Positions 10,316-20,885 of a DNA stretch of 64,000 nt are shown here, in pieces. Every line of letters begins with the position of its first letter. Position 1 is the stretch's first letter. The notes under the pieces are model-generated. The model saw only the letters and a list, made by a program, of their open reading frames with translations. It was not told the origin of the DNA and ran no database searches. The stretch spans positions 7,076,082 through 7,140,081 of the forward strand of contig NC_080164.1 in the NCBI RefSeq assembly GCF_950295315.1, given 5' to 3'. The DNA is from Erinaceus europaeus. Its lineage: Eukaryota; Chordata; Mammalia; Eulipotyphla; Erinaceidae. The position numbers were made by a program, and so were the translations under genes.

Positions 10316-11160
10316 ATTACTGTGAACTCAGTAACTGTAGCAAACTTTGTGTTTTTGTTCACTGGAAATTTTGTTTTGCCTTTTGCTGTCCACACCTCCC
10401 ACCTTTAATCTTTTCTTTCCATACTTCCTTGTTGTCAGGTGCAACGAGACATTCCAACTTTGTCCCAGATATTTCTTGCCTTCCATGTGATCTTGATTAT
10501 TTCTCAACACCCCCTGGGGAGTGAAGGACTTGGGGCTGGGTGAAGGGAGGAGCTGAGGTCTGAATTTTCAAGCTAAACTTCAGCTGATCTTGTGGGGGGA
10601 CTCTGGAGCACGGCTACCTACACTGAGAAAAGGGACTGATCTTTCTAACACCACAGAGATGAGTCACACATATGAGCCGGCCTGGGCTGGGAGGTGGGTC
10701 TGGGACAAACCAGTTCTCTTGACTGACTCCAGAGGGGGACTTAGCTGAGTCCTGAGCTGTTTACATTCCCAGCAGGTGTTAAAATGAGCGCCCTCACTAG
10801 GCCCTGGAGATGGTAACATTCCTTGTGGATGCTGGTTTGTTCCTTTATTTGTTTTAATTATTTTTTTTTTCTATCTTAAGACTTTTCAGTAGAAGTAATT
10901 TTTTTTTTTTGACAAAAAACAAATTGTGAGTTGATACTAGCATTTCCAATTCATATACAGCATCTATTTCTTTCTTTTTTCTTTTTTTTGGTATCTTTAT
11001 CATTTATTTTTACTTCAAATCTTGGGAGTTCCTCATTATATTTTCATAATAATTTACCTTCTTTCCTGTATGTGTGTTGTATAACTCTCAGAAAAATCAA
11101 TTATACAATATGATTAGTAAATCTGTTTTAGGATTTATGTAGTTTATTTGTTTTATAGTA
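10316..11160. other. Non-repetitive stretch, no gene seen
   Basis: About 0.85 kb without a recognisable repeat or coding frame apart from poly-T runs. The part 10500-10840 is more GC-rich than its surroundings; I cannot say whether it is regulatory. Confidence 0.4.
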
Positions 11161-11239
11161 TTTTCCTCTACAGAGATACTTACAGATTGTATCTTTCTCC
11201 CTCCTCTCTCCACCTTTCCATTTACTTCCTCTTCCTCTT

Positions 11240-11515
11240 TCTCTCTCCTCCCTCCCTCCCTTCCTTCCCTTCCTTCCCTCCTTCCCTCCCTCCCTCCCTT
11301 CCTTCCTTCCTTCCTTCCTCCCTTCCTTCCTTCCCTCCCTCCCTCCCTTCCTTCCTTCCTTCCTTCCTTCCTTCCTTCCTTCCTTCCTTCCTTCCTCCCT
11401 TCCTTCCTCCCTCCCTTCCTTCCCTTCCTTCCCTTCCTTCCCTCCCTCCCTTCTTTCTTTCCTTCCTTCCTTCCTTCCTTCCTTCCTTCCTTCCTTCCTT
11501 CCTTCCTTCTTTCCT
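11240..11515. repeat. (TTCC)n / (TCCC)n microsatellite, about 275 bp
   Basis: Almost pure pyrimidine strand with TTCC units and interspersed CCCT units. Open frames across it on either strand (KEGR or PSFL repeats) are products of the tandem unit, not genes. Confidence 0.95.
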
Positions 11516-11516
11516 T

Positions 11517-11642
11517 TTCAGGCCACTTTTTATTTGTGAGGAATAGTGGGTTACAAGATTGTGAGGTTACAGGGTATATAGATCCACATTGCATCCACCA
11601 CCAAAGCTCTGTGCTCCTGTTCTCTCAATACAACTTGTGTTT
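11517..11642 (-). mobile_element. L1 3' end fragment, antisense
   Basis: TTTATTTGTGAGGAATAGTG, GGGTTACAAGATTGTGAGG and CATCCACCACCAAAGCTC match an older L1 3' terminal type also seen near 36780 and 37130. The adjacent TTCC tract may be its expanded tail. Confidence 0.5.
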
Positions 11643-11657
11643 AAAAAATTCTTGCAG

Positions 11658-11989
11658 GGTGTCTGGTGGTAGTGCAGCAGGCTAAGTGCAGGTGGCATAA
11701 AGCACAAGGACCGGTGTAAGGATCCTGGTTCAAGCCCCTGACTCTCCACCTGCAGGGGGAGGTCGCCTCACAAGTGGTGAAGCAGGTCTGTAGGTGTCTG
11801 TCTTTTTCTCCCCCATGTCTTCCCCACCTCTCTCCATTTCTCTCTTGTCCTGTCCAACAACAGCAACATCAATGGCAACAGTAACAATAACCTCAACAAC
11901 AGGGCAACAAAATGGGAAAAAAAGTGTTCTCCAGGAGCAGTGGATTCGTAGTGCAGGCACAGACCCCCAGCAATAACCCTGGAGGCAAA
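11658..11989 (+). mobile_element. SINE family A with 3' module
   Basis: AAAAAATTCTTGCAG (11643) and AAAAAATTCTTACAG (11990) are a 15-bp duplication. Full layout including CTCCAGGAGCAGTGGATTC. Confidence 0.9.
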
Positions 11990-12064
11990 AAAAAATTCTT
12001 ACAGTAGCTTCTCTCTCTAAGGCTAAAGATGAATTTGATGTAAGATCAGTTTTTAGTAATGTTT

Positions 12065-12220
12065 AGGGGCAGCTCAGGAGGAGGTGCAGTGGATAAAGTG
12101 ATGAACTCTCACACACAAGGTCACAAGTTTGATCCCTGGCATTGCATGTGATACTCTGGCCCACTCTCTCCCCTCCTATCTCTATCAGTAATATCTACAT
12201 AAAATCTTTTTTTTAAAAGG
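12065..12220 (+). mobile_element. SINE family C
   Basis: GGAGGTGCAGTGGATAAAGTG head, CACAAGTTTGATCCCTGG B-box region, TCTCCCCTCCTATCTC body, A-rich tail. Confidence 0.65.
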
Positions 12221-12284
12221 GATTTTCAAGGATCAGCTTGTTTCACTTAAGAAATTTCTGTCTTCTACTTATGTAAAATGTTTA

Positions 12285-12770
12285 CATGGTTGGGCTGATG
12301 CAGTCGTTCACTGCCGGGCTAGCATCTCTGGAGAGGGAAGAGACCAGGAACTCGTGGCTGAGTGGAACGCAATGCACTGCCTTTACTGATCAGAGAAAAC
12401 ACCTTTATCTCTTTTGAAACGGAAGTGGCAGGTCAGAAAAGGAAATGGCTAGGAGAGGGGGTGGAGAGAAGAAAAGAGTGTGAAGGTAGCAAGCTTCCAT
12501 AGCAGCTGTTGCGAAGGTTCTAACCAGTGGGGATTAAACCAATACCCTGCAGGCAGGGCGGGTCTCAGGCAAAACAGTGATTATGTAAATAGAGCACAGC
12601 ATCAAGCAATGCAGGAGACCTGGTGTAATGACCAACAGTTCACTTGGATAACGTGTCTCTTTTCTGTGTGCTTGATCCAGGTCTGAGCCCAGTACTCACC
12701 ACATGGGAGGCAGCTTTGGTGCTGTGATCTCGTTCACTCCCTCTTTCTGTCTCACTGTTGTTCTTAAAAA
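12285..12770 (+). mobile_element. SINE family C split by solo LTR
   Basis: Head GGTTGGGCTGATGCAGTCG (12288-12311) continues after the LTR as TTGGATAACGTGTCTC, then ACATGGGAGGCAGCTTTGG and a TCTCACTG tail. Confidence 0.55.
12312..12637 (-). mobile_element. Solo LTR 2 (U3 type b, R-U5 type a-like), antisense
   Basis: 326 bp. Perfect duplication GTTCAC at 12306-12311 and 12638-12643. On the minus strand it starts TGTTGGTCATTAC and ends CTAGCCCGGCA. U3 has CTGCAGGGTATTGGTTTAAT, the version without the tRNA-Gly half. The TATA region is poorly preserved. Confidence 0.85.
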
Positions 12771-12849
12771 CAAAACGTGATTCCTGAGTCCAGCTTCCAC
12801 CATTGTGTTCCAATCTCATCCCCTTTCTCCTGTACAGAAAAACACTTTC

Positions 12850-12898
12850 CTTACACCTTGCGCTTGGTGCCATGTGCACTTAACCCGCTGTGCTACAT
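12850..12898 (-). mobile_element. SINE head fragment, antisense
   Basis: CTTGCGCTTGGTGCCATGTG and CTTAACCCGCTGTGCTAC are the antisense head of family A, directly abutting the following sense L1 end. Confidence 0.55.
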
Positions 12899-12900
12899 TT

Positions 12901-13297
12901 GGCCTTGTATGTTAACTCTCTTTTCAGCCACCAGGTTCCAGATGCTAGCAGGATGCCGACCAGACTTTCCTGGACAGACAACCCTGCCAATGTGTCCTGG
13001 AGCTCCGCTTCCCCAGAACCCTTCCCTACTAGGGAAAGAGAGAGATAGTCTGGGAGTATGGATTGACCTGTCAACACCCATGTTCAGCAGGGAAGCAATT
13101 ATGGAAGCCAGACCTTCCACCTTCTGCATCCCACAATGACCTTGGGTCCATACTCCCAGAGGGATAAAGAATAGGAAAGCTATCAGGGGAGGGGATGGGA
13201 TATGGATTTTTGATGGTGGGAATTGTGTGGAGTTGTACCATTCTTATCCTATGGTTTTTGTCAATGTTTCCTTTTTATGAATAAATAAATAAATAGA
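12901..13297 (+). mobile_element. L1 3' end, sense
   Basis: GTATGTTAACTCTCTTTTCAG, CTACTAGGGAAAGAGAG, ATACTCCCAGAGGGATAAAG, GGAGGGGATGGGATATGG, TTTATGAATAAATAAATAAA: 5'-truncated with poly(A)-type end. Confidence 0.8.
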
Positions 13298-13435
13298 CTA
13301 TCTTAATGGGCAAAAAACAAACAAACACTTTCTTCATTTTAAAATCTTTTTTGATATTTCTTTTTCCTTACCTAGGCAAGGGTATGTATGCATATTTATA
13401 CACATTATCCGTAGCTAATATAACCTAAAAATCAG

Positions 13436-13436
<1 letters not shown>

Positions 13437-13470
<34 letters not shown>
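13437..13470. repeat. (TG)n microsatellite
   Basis: About 16 TG units followed by TACATGTACA. Confidence 0.95.
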
Positions 13471-13471
<1 letters not shown>

Positions 13472-13816
13472 ATGTACAGAGGGAGAAGAGGGCGAGAGAT
13501 TCAGTCAGTCTTCTGTCCATGGGTATTTGGGTGGTTTTCAGTCATGCAAGTGTTTTAAATTTTTGCTTCTTTCTCTTTGGGAGTGATTTCTAGAAGAGAG
13601 ATTGCTAGTCAAAGGGTAAATGCCTCTGAAATTTTGCTAAATCTTTGCCAGATTCCCTTCCAGAAGGTTTCTGCTCCACGTTGTTATTTCCATTTGCAGT
13701 GTGTGAATTTGTCTGCTCGCTCACAGACACGTTGAGAGCGTCTGCAGGCCAGTTTATGGATATCTTTCAATCTGGTAGATTAGCTATAATATCTCAATAT
13801 AATTTTGATAGGCATT

Positions 13817-14274
13817 TGTTGGTATGCTTCTAAAACCCCCTTCTGTTTCATTAGTTCAATCCCCACTGCTTAACACTATTCTATTTACATAACCACTGCA
13901 TTCTATTTACATAACCACTTCATTCTATTTACATAACCGCTGTTAACAAGCACCACCCTCCCTCCAGGGCATTGGTGGTTCAGTGATAGAATTCTCACCT
14001 GCTCCGCCCCCTCTCCTTGTCACACCCTGATATTCACCAGTCACTTTTCTCTCCACCCTCTCTACGTAGCTTCCTGTTCCCACCCTCCTGGGCTAGTCTA
14101 TTTATAAGGACAAGATTGTTTGTAGTTTTTAGTTTAGCCTAGCTTGGTATAGATTGTGCTGCGTCCTGCATGAATAAAGAGATACTGCGTACAACCCAGC
14201 CATGAGTCCTGGTCATCTGTTACCCGCCCGTGAAGCCAGCCCGGCGAAAACAACATAGCCCAGCGAAAACAACA
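13817..14274 (+). mobile_element. Solo LTR 3 (U3 type a with tRNA-Gly half; R-U5 type a)
   Basis: 458 bp, perfect duplication GGCATT at 13811-13816 and 14275-14280. TTTATAAGG near 14100, AATAAA 14173-14178. A short repeat CATTCTATTTACATAACC occurs several times in U3. The 3' end contains AGCCCGGCGAAAACAACA followed by a near-copy, a small terminal extension. Confidence 0.92.
13969..14002 (+). other. tRNA-Gly(GCC) 5'-half segment in LTR 3
   Basis: 32 of 34 positions agree with tRNA-Gly(GCC) 5' half; differences at the 18th (G to A) and 29th (G to A, a CpG-type change). Confidence 0.85.
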
Positions 14275-14444
14275 GGCATTTATCAGGTTATGAGCAAGAC
14301 TCAATGTTTTCCTCCTGTTTTAAGGCCTGTTTTCCTGTGAACTCTTTTTTTCATATCTCTTGTCCATTTTTCTTATTTTTTTTTCATTTCAGAATCTTTA
14401 TGTTAACCTTTTCTCTGTGATATAAGTGAAACTATTATTTTAAA

Positions 14445-14660
14445 AAGTTTATATTATCTCTATTTATTTATTGGATAGAGAGATCCAGAAATCAAGAGAA
14501 AAGGGGGTTAAAGAGAAGGAAAGAGACCGAGAGACCCCTGTAGCCCTGTTTCACCACTCACAAAGCTTTCCCCCTGAAGGTGGGCACTGGGGGCTCAAAC
14601 CCTGGTCCCTGCACACTGTCACATGTGCAGTCAACCAGATGCACTACCACCTGGCCCCAA
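14445..14660 (-). mobile_element. SINE family B, antisense
   Basis: Antisense tail TTATTTATTGGATAGAGAG, CAAAGCTTTCCCCCTGAAGG, head CACTACCACCTGGCCCC. Confidence 0.8.
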
Positions 14661-14713
14661 TATATTCTTTATTTTCTTTTTTACTCATCCCTGGGCTTCG
14701 CTGATCTGGGCTA

Positions 14714-14812
14714 ACTTTTTTTTTTCCAGATAAAAAGAGAAAGACAGAGACAGAAAGATGGGGAGAGAGGAAGAGGCAACACAGCACCAAAGTTTCCTCC
14801 ATACAAGTTTTC
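14714..14812 (-). mobile_element. SINE body fragment, antisense
   Basis: Poly-T, CAGATAAAAAGAGAAAGACAG and GCACCAAAGTTTCCTCC only; head absent. Confidence 0.4.
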
Positions 14813-15007
14813 TATTTTTGTGTAATAAAATTGACTTTTTTCCTTCTATCCTTAGAGTCCGGATTAGGAATCTTATTCCCCATTTGTGGAGGACTTGGTT
14901 CCTATTTTTAATGTAGTGTGTGCGTAGTTGACTTTATACACTCATACTTTTGCGTATATTCATAGACTTTCATACACAAGCTGCACAAATAGTCCACACA
15001 CACTTTT

Positions 15008-15471
15008 CTTTATTTTTCATTTATAAAAAGGAAACACTGACAAAAACCATAGGATAAGAGGGGTACAACTCCACATAGTTCCCACCACCAGATCTCCATA
15101 TCCCATCCCCTCCCCTGATAGCTTTCCTATTCTTTATCCCTCTGGGAGTATGGACCCAGGGTCATTGTGGGATGCAGAAGGTGGAAGGTCTGGCTTCTGT
15201 ACTTGCTTCCCCGCTGAACATGGGTGTTGGCAGGTGGATCCATACTCCCAGCCTGCCTCTCTCTTTCCCTAGTGGGGAAGGGCTCTGGGGAAGCAGAGCT
15301 CCAGGACACATTGGTGGGGCCATCCGCCCAGGGAAGTCTGGTTGGCATCACAGTAGCATCTGGAACCTGGTGGCTGAAAGAAGAGTTAACAAATAAAGCC
15401 AAACAAATTATTGACTAATTATGAACGTAAAGGCTGGAATAGTGCAGATGAAGATTTGGGTGTATCCATTT
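15008..15471 (-). mobile_element. L1 3' end, antisense
   Basis: CACACACACTTTT lies at 14995-15007 and 15472-15484, a 13-bp duplication. Antisense TTTATAAAAAGGAAACAC tail through TGAACGTAAAGGCTGG. 464 bp, 5'-truncated. Confidence 0.88.
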
Positions 15472-15489
15472 CACACACACTTTTTATCC

Positions 15490-15627
15490 ACTAAATGTTT
15501 TATGGTTTTGTGGGGTTTTTTTTGTTGTTGTTGCTTGCTTGTTTTTGTTATTACTATTGTGTCTTCATTGCTCTTTACCAGATAGAAGGAGACAGAGAGA
15601 TGGGAGGGGTTTGTGTGTGTATGTGTG

Positions 15628-15663
<36 letters not shown>

Positions 15664-15720
15664 CACTATTGAAGCTTTCCTTAAGATGTTGGGGGCTGGG
15701 CTGACAACCAGGAAGTGTTT
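15490..15720 (-). mobile_element. Degenerate SINE with (GA)n tract
   Basis: T-rich GTTGTTGTTGCTTGC, CAGATAGAAGGAGACAGAG, a GA microsatellite at 15632-15660, then AGCTTTCCTTAAGATG and GGGCTGGGCTGAC. Weak but SINE-like order. Confidence 0.45.
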
Positions 15721-16283
15721 TCTGAATGGGATTAAATGATTGTTAAGTAAACGCTGAGGTGAATGTAAGAATATAAGACTCCGAAGTGACAGTGTTCAAT
15801 GTCTTTTTTTTTATTAGTGACTTAATATTGATTTATAAAATTACAAAATGACCGGGGTACAACTCTGCACCATTCCCAGCACCAGAGCTCTGAATCCACA
15901 GTCTCTCCATTGGAAGCTACAGCAGTTCTCCTAAGGTTGCAGATATAGGTTGACTGTTATTTCTACAACTATCTGTCTATATTTGTATATATTTGCCCAT
16001 TTTTTTCCAATGGTCCCATTTTCTCTTCCTGTTTAAGTCACACATACACCTAATACTACATCCAAATTTCTCGCCCTTTTTTCCTCTTCTCTCTGCAGGT
16101 TCTGATGGAGTTGGAGTTGAGACCTCCCTCTGGTCATCTTCCCTTAACATTTCTCTCCTACTGGGAATATGGACCAACATTATATTTGGGGTGCAGAAGG
16201 TGGGAGTTCTGGCTTTTGTAATTGCTTCTCTGCTGGATTGACCGTTGGCAGGTCAATCCATACCCCCAGAGTGCTTCCTTTTT

Positions 16284-16578
16284 ATATTTATTTATTTATT
16301 TATTTATTTTCCCTTTTGTTGCCCTTTTTTTGAACTGTTGTAGTTTATTACTGTTGTTATTGATATTGTCTTTGTTAGATAGGACAGAGAGAAATGGAGA
16401 GAGGAGGGGAAGACAGAGAGGAGGAGAGAGAGACAGACACCTGCAGACCTGCTTCACTGCCTATGAAGCGACTCTCCTGCAGGTGGGGAGCCGGGGGCTC
16501 AAACTGGGATCCTTCCACCAGTCCCTGCACTTTGTGCCATGTGCATTTAACCCACTGTGCTACCACCTGACTCCTGAC
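16284..16578 (-). mobile_element. SINE family A, antisense, nested
   Basis: TGCTTCCTTTTT at 16272-16283 and 16579-16590. A frame spanning this SINE and its flanks (16222-16887) is chance. Confidence 0.88.
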
Positions 16579-16763
16579 TGCTTCCTTTTTTTAAAAAAAT
16601 TTCTTTATTGGGGAATTACTGTTTTACATTTGACGGTAAATACAATAGTCTGTACATGCATACCATTTCACAGTTTTCCATATAACAATACAACCCTCAC
16701 TAGGTCCTCTGTCATCCCTTTTGGACCTGTATTTCCCCCCCCACCCCCACCCCAGAGTCTTTT

Positions 16764-17235
16764 TGTTGGTATGCTTTTAAAAACCTCTTCTGTTTCATTT
16801 GGTTTAAATCCCCCCTGCTTAACACTGCATTCTATTTACATAACCAGTGTATTCTATTTACATAACCACTGCCGTCTATTTACATAAATCACTTTTACAT
16901 TTACATAAAGCACCACCTTGCCTCCAGGGCATTGGTGGTTTAGTGGTAGAATTCTCACCTGCTCCACCCCCTCTCCTTGTCACACCCTGATCCTCTCCTT
17001 GTCACACCCTGATTTTCACCACTTACTTTTCTCTCCACCCTCTCTGCGTCACATCCTGTTCACACCCTACTTGGGAAGTATATATAAAGACAACATTGTT
17101 TGTTTTAGTTAGTTGTTAGTTTAGTCTAGCTTGGTATAGATTGCGCTGCGTCCTGCATGAATAAAGAGATACTGCGTACAGCTCAACCATGAGTCCCTGG
17201 TCATCTGTCTCCCGTCAATGAAGCTCAGCCCGACA
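16764..17235 (+). mobile_element. Solo LTR 4 (U3 type a with tRNA-Gly half; R-U5 type a)
   Basis: 472 bp, perfect duplication TCTTTT at 16758-16763 and 17236-17241. TATATAAAG near 17071, AATAAA 17160-17165. CTCTCCTTGTCACACCCTGA is present twice in tandem in U3. Confidence 0.92.
16929..16962 (+). other. tRNA-Gly(GCC) 5'-half segment in LTR 4
   Basis: 32 of 34 positions agree by eye; differences at the 13th (C to T) and 29th (G to A). Confidence 0.85.
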
Positions 17236-17420
17236 TCTTTTCCTTTGGTGCAATACGCCAACTCCAGTTCAAGTAACTGCTTCCTTTTTTATGCTACTTC
17301 ATCTCTGTACAACATGGGGGTATAGGGCATAAGCAACCCTGGTCTGGGCCTCTGCCTTTCTCCCTTTATAACCACTTAATGCCTACTCATGTCTTCTGAT
17401 CATGCTGTCTCATTTGCAAA

Positions 17421-17879
17421 GTCACAGGGGGACCAAAGAAATAATATATGGGGATCTTCATAGTTGGCAAGTGATAATCTACATGTAAGACAACCTTGCT
17501 TCTTATGTTTGATAAGGTGTAAGTCCCTTCTTTGTTGTTTCTGCTGTGGCCCAGAGACAGTCAGAGGAACCTATGCTGTGTGCTGTGTCCTGGGTACTGT
17601 GACCTGGAGAATCATTGTGAGCAGACGGCATTGTTTAGATCCAGAATGCTTTCTGTTTGCTCTCTTCTGAAAGCCTCACAACAAGATGTGTGTTGCTTTT
17701 GTAATTAGACTGTATAGACTGAGGGAACCTTATCATGGCTTCTCCTTACAGGCAAGGAGTGAATACAAAGAAAGTAGGGTTGAACAAGAAGATAGTTATG
17801 AGTGACCTCTGTGTTCTTTAGAGAAGCAACTGCAGGGTGATTGGGGAATGGTGAAAATTTCCTGGAAGGACTTCCTCCC
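17421..17879. other. Non-repetitive stretch
   Basis: About 450 bp with no recognised repeat, gene or RNA structure. Confidence 0.5.
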
Positions 17880-17995
17880 CCCTGTTTTTAACCAGAGTAT
17901 TGCCTATGGTGGTGCTGGGGATTGAACCTGAAACCTTGGAGCCTCAGTCATGAAAGTTACTTGCATAACCATTGTGCTATCTTTCCAGCCCCAAA
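17880..17995 (-). mobile_element. SINE family C, antisense
   Basis: AACCAGAGTATTGCC, GGGGATTGAACCTGAAACC and TTGCATAACCATTGTGCTAT, the antisense form of the GATAGCATAATGGTTATGCA head. Confidence 0.75.
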
Positions 17996-18004
17996 TACAT
18001 TTTA

Positions 18005-18120
18005 GTTATTTATTTTTTATATTTTATTACTTATTGGTAGAGACAGAGAGAACTTAAGAGGGAAGAAGGAGAGATTGAACCCACCCAGGTCCTGGCACCT
18101 CGTGACACATGCACTCAACC
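18005..18120 (-). mobile_element. SINE family B fragment, antisense
   Basis: TTATTACTTATTGGTAGAGAC tail side and CCACCCAGGTCCTGGCACC; internal part deleted. Confidence 0.5.
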
Positions 18121-18124
18121 ACCA

Positions 18125-19045
18125 TCGTGCTTCTAGTGAGAACTTCCCAATCATGAGACTGACCAATGCACTTAGTATCCTGAAGGCAGACAGAGACTTT
18201 CTGTCATTGTGGATTACCAGGATCCTCAAGGAGATGAGAAAACAAGCCATCAGAAGATAACATCTATTAAATTCTTGATAAAAATAATAGAGGGACATTA
18301 GGATCCTGGTGCATTATGGTGGAGGGACAGCTATGTTGGAGGAGAGAATGTCTTACAGACATTCATGGAGAGGTGTCAGATTGTACCTATGTGCCAATAA
18401 ATGTGCTGTAAACCATTAACCCTCCAGTAAATGGGAAGAAAGTTTGATTTATTTAGGGGGGAGAGGAAGAGAGATATCAGAGCACAGTCCAGAGGGTATA
18501 CTAGATAGAACTTGAGGCCTCAGGCATGCCATTCAGCCATTTCCCTGGCCCTTAAACACTGTAATATCAACATAGGCGTAACTAGCTCTTTGGAACATTT
18601 TACTGCTTAATGTGCCATGAGCATAAGCCTGTGTTCAGAGATCTAAAGTTCCATAAATATTTGGATGAAGCCATGGAGTCTGATTTAGACCTTTCATAGA
18701 AGATATCTCACCCAAAATAGAAAGCAGCGGCAGAAAGAAATCAAGTGTTTTTTTGTAGAGGTCAAGAAATCTATTAAATGGTATATCAGCTGTGTTCTGG
18801 CTTCTGGTTTCTTGGGAACATGTTCAGGGTTGGTATCTGGAGAGCAATACCCACATATTCTTGATGACCTTAGACTGTCTCCTGGGATTGATCTCAGAGG
18901 CCTGTATGTGAAGGATGTGTCTTCTGTGGTGTCCTTTCCAGAGGAATAATTTCTTTTTTTGCTTATATCCTTGGCTTTTTAAAACATAAGGAGTAGACAC
19001 TTTCTTTTTGACATATATATATGTATATGTATGTATATATGTATG
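18125..19045. other. Mostly non-repetitive, with one SINE remnant
   Basis: About 0.9 kb. A family C/B remnant, antisense, at about 18445-18555 (GAGGCCTCAGGCATGCC, CCATTTCCCTGGCCC). AATAAA at 18398 without other transcript signs. No coding frame of interest. Confidence 0.4.
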
Positions 19046-19047
19046 TA

Positions 19048-19190
19048 TGTTTGGTTTGTTTTTTTTGTTTGCCACCAGGGTTATCACTGGGGTTGGTGTC
19101 AGCACTATGAATCCTCCATTCCTGGTGACATGGCTAATTTTCCTTTTTTTAGACTTGGTAGGACAAGACAGAGAGGAATTTAGATGGGAG

Positions 19191-19221
<31 letters not shown>

Positions 19222-19352
19222 AAGGCACCTACAGACCTACTTCGCCACTTGTGAAGCATACCTCCTGCAGGTGAGGAGCCAGGGGCTTGAACAACGTTCC
19301 TTGCACTTGGTATGTGTGTTCAACCTGGTGTACCCTGTCCACTGCCCCCTTT
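19048..19352 (-). mobile_element. SINE family A, antisense, diverged
   Basis: GCCACCAGGGTTATCACTGG module, AGGACAAGACAGAGAGG, a GA tract at 19190-19230, CTGCAGGTGAGGAGCCAGGG. Preceded by an (TATG)n stretch at 19012-19050. Confidence 0.7.
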
Positions 19353-20290
19353 CTGAATGTCTGCCTCCTCTATGAGTGCTGCTCACCTACATAGAATAGA
19401 AAACACATTTGCTGCTAGTTTTTTTTTCCCTCTTGTCTCTTCTTTCCAGTCACCACATATTGTCAGCTCTCCTCTATAAACTTTCTTGCCTTTGTCACTT
19501 CCTCTTAATACATACAACCATGGCGGGGAGTTCAGGTGCCTTGACCTCCTCCTTGCTGTTTTATGGCAACCTTTTCATGGCTCTGTCACTTCTTTCCAGC
19601 AGTTTTCTCTCTTGTTGTCAGTGGGATCGTTGTTAAGTCAAAGTCACAATTACCACCATTTCTAGATTAAGATCTTTTGGTAACTACTTGAGTTTTTTTT
19701 TTTTCTTTCCCCCCCAAGTATAAAAGTCAGGTGGGTTTGCCTATAGAATTCTGTGTGTGAGAGAGACAGACAGAGAGAGAGAGAGAAAGAGAGAGGGAGA
19801 AGAACAGAGAGAGGGAGAGGAGACACATGCATGAGAAGGTGATTGAGCGCTCGCTCGATCAGTGACTAAGTTAAAACAAGGCTCCATAGGGAGTTACAGT
19901 AGGTTTTCATAATATACAGAGTGGAAGAGCCTGTGGAAACTTCTTTGTGAGTGCGATTGCAGAAGCGATTCTGTGCTCTGCAGTCATTCACATTGTTTAT
20001 TCTGGGCAGAATCAGAAGGGTCTGGAAGCTGTAGGTAGCATAGCCCTGAATTACTGTAGACATTGAGGCCCTCCAAGGCAGCCATTTTTGCAGCAGGCTT
20101 CTTATCTCCTTGTAATGGGAAAGCCAGCCAGTCTAGGCTCCTATTGCTCAGGAACTCCCTGGGAATCCTCACAAGGTAGAAACAAAGGGACCCTCGTGTT
20201 TAAGCTTTGAGCTGAATCTAACTCCTGCTTTTCCAGAGTGGGATCAGTGGTCTTTTCTCAATAACTCCAAAGATCCTTGACTCATTTTTT
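19353..20290. other. Non-repetitive stretch with a purine tract
   Basis: No gene seen. A GA-rich tract lies at about 19757-19830. Otherwise single-copy by eye. Confidence 0.4.
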
Positions 20291-20375
20291 TTTTTAGAGC
20301 ATATCTCATTCTGGACTAGTGAGTAGTGGAGGGAGTATGGAAAGGATATTGGGTTTCATCCAACCTGGATTTAAA

Positions 20376-20676
20376 ATTTTTTTTTTTTTTTTTTTTTTTG
20401 CTTCCAGGGTTATTGCTGGGGCTCAGTGCCTGCACCATGAATCCATTGCTCCTGGAGGCCATTTTCCTCCAGTTTGTTGCCCTTGTTGTTGTCTTTATTG
20501 TTATTGTTGCTATTGATGTTATTGTTGCACAGGACAGAAAGAAATGGAGAGAGAAGGGGAGACCGAGAGGGGGAGAAAAAGACACCTGCAGACTTGCATC
20601 ACTGCTTGTGAAGCAACCCCTACGTGCAGGTGGGGAGCTGGGGGCTCAAACCGGGATCCTTACACCTGTCCGTGTG
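20376..20676 (-). mobile_element. SINE family A, antisense, head truncated
   Basis: Contains the GGTTATTGCTGGGGCTCAG module and body, but stops after GGATCCTTACACCTGTCCGTG, lacking most of the tRNA head. TGGATTTAAA flanks it at 20366-20375 and 20677-20686. Confidence 0.85.
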
Positions 20677-20691
20677 TGGATTTAAATTCTA

Positions 20692-20885
20692 TGCCCCTGA
20701 AACACCATCCAAGGAGCTGTAACTATATCTTTAAGATATAGGATACTTAAAGATGGAGCGATAATTATATCCTCTTGTATGCCCATATCCAAGCACAAGT
20801 GGCAGGGTTTTCTCTCAAAGGAATGAGAGGGAACCTTTTTTTTTTTTTTTTTTTTGTATGAACTTAGCTGAGTCTCTAGTGATGT
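20692..20885. repeat. Local direct duplication, copy 1
   Basis: About 194 bp nearly identical to 21312-21498 (roughly nine-tenths by eye, the main length difference in a T run). Contains CCTCTTGTATGCCCATATCC and AAAGGAATGAGAGGGAAC. The matching minus-strand frames only reflect the DNA duplication. Confidence 0.85.

Larger units (their letters stand above)
13475..14440 (-). mobile_element. Ancient L1 3' UTR, antisense, split by LTR 3
   Basis: GGGAGTGATTTCTAGAAGAG, GATTGCTAGTCAAAGGG, CAATCTGGTAGATTAGC and, after the LTR, TCATATCTCTTGTCCATTTT match old mammalian L1 3' UTR sequence read antisense. Degenerate. Confidence 0.55.
16592..17275 (-). mobile_element. L1-type 3' end of a second subfamily, antisense, split by LTR 4
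   Basis: TTTCTTTATTGGGGAATTAC, ACATTTGACGGTAAATAC, TTTTCCATATAACAATAC. ACTGCTTCCTTTTTT at 16577-16591 and 17276-17290 is the duplication of the whole unit, which includes the LTR. The same subfamily recurs at 35695 and 46070. Confidence 0.7.
15806..17420 (-). mobile_element. Older L1 3' end, antisense, with three nested insertions
   Basis: Pieces 15806-16283 and about 17276-17420: ACAAAATGACCGGGGTAC, CACACATACACCTAATAC, GGGGTGCAGAAGGTGGG, then CCTTTATAACCACTTAATGCC. Between them lie a SINE, another L1-type end and a solo LTR, each with its own target duplication. Confidence 0.6.

Noticed and set aside
11097..11594. Frames of KEGR or PSFLPSFL repeats
   Set aside because: Generated by the TTCC microsatellite; no start context or domain.
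13950..14010. CRISPR-like or satellite reading of repeated CATTCTATTTACATAACC units
   Set aside because: They are short repeats inside the LTR U3, found in each LTR of that type at the same position.
16222..16887. 221-codon plus-strand frame
   Set aside because: Crosses an L1 end, an antisense SINE, another L1 end and an LTR, so it cannot be a gene.
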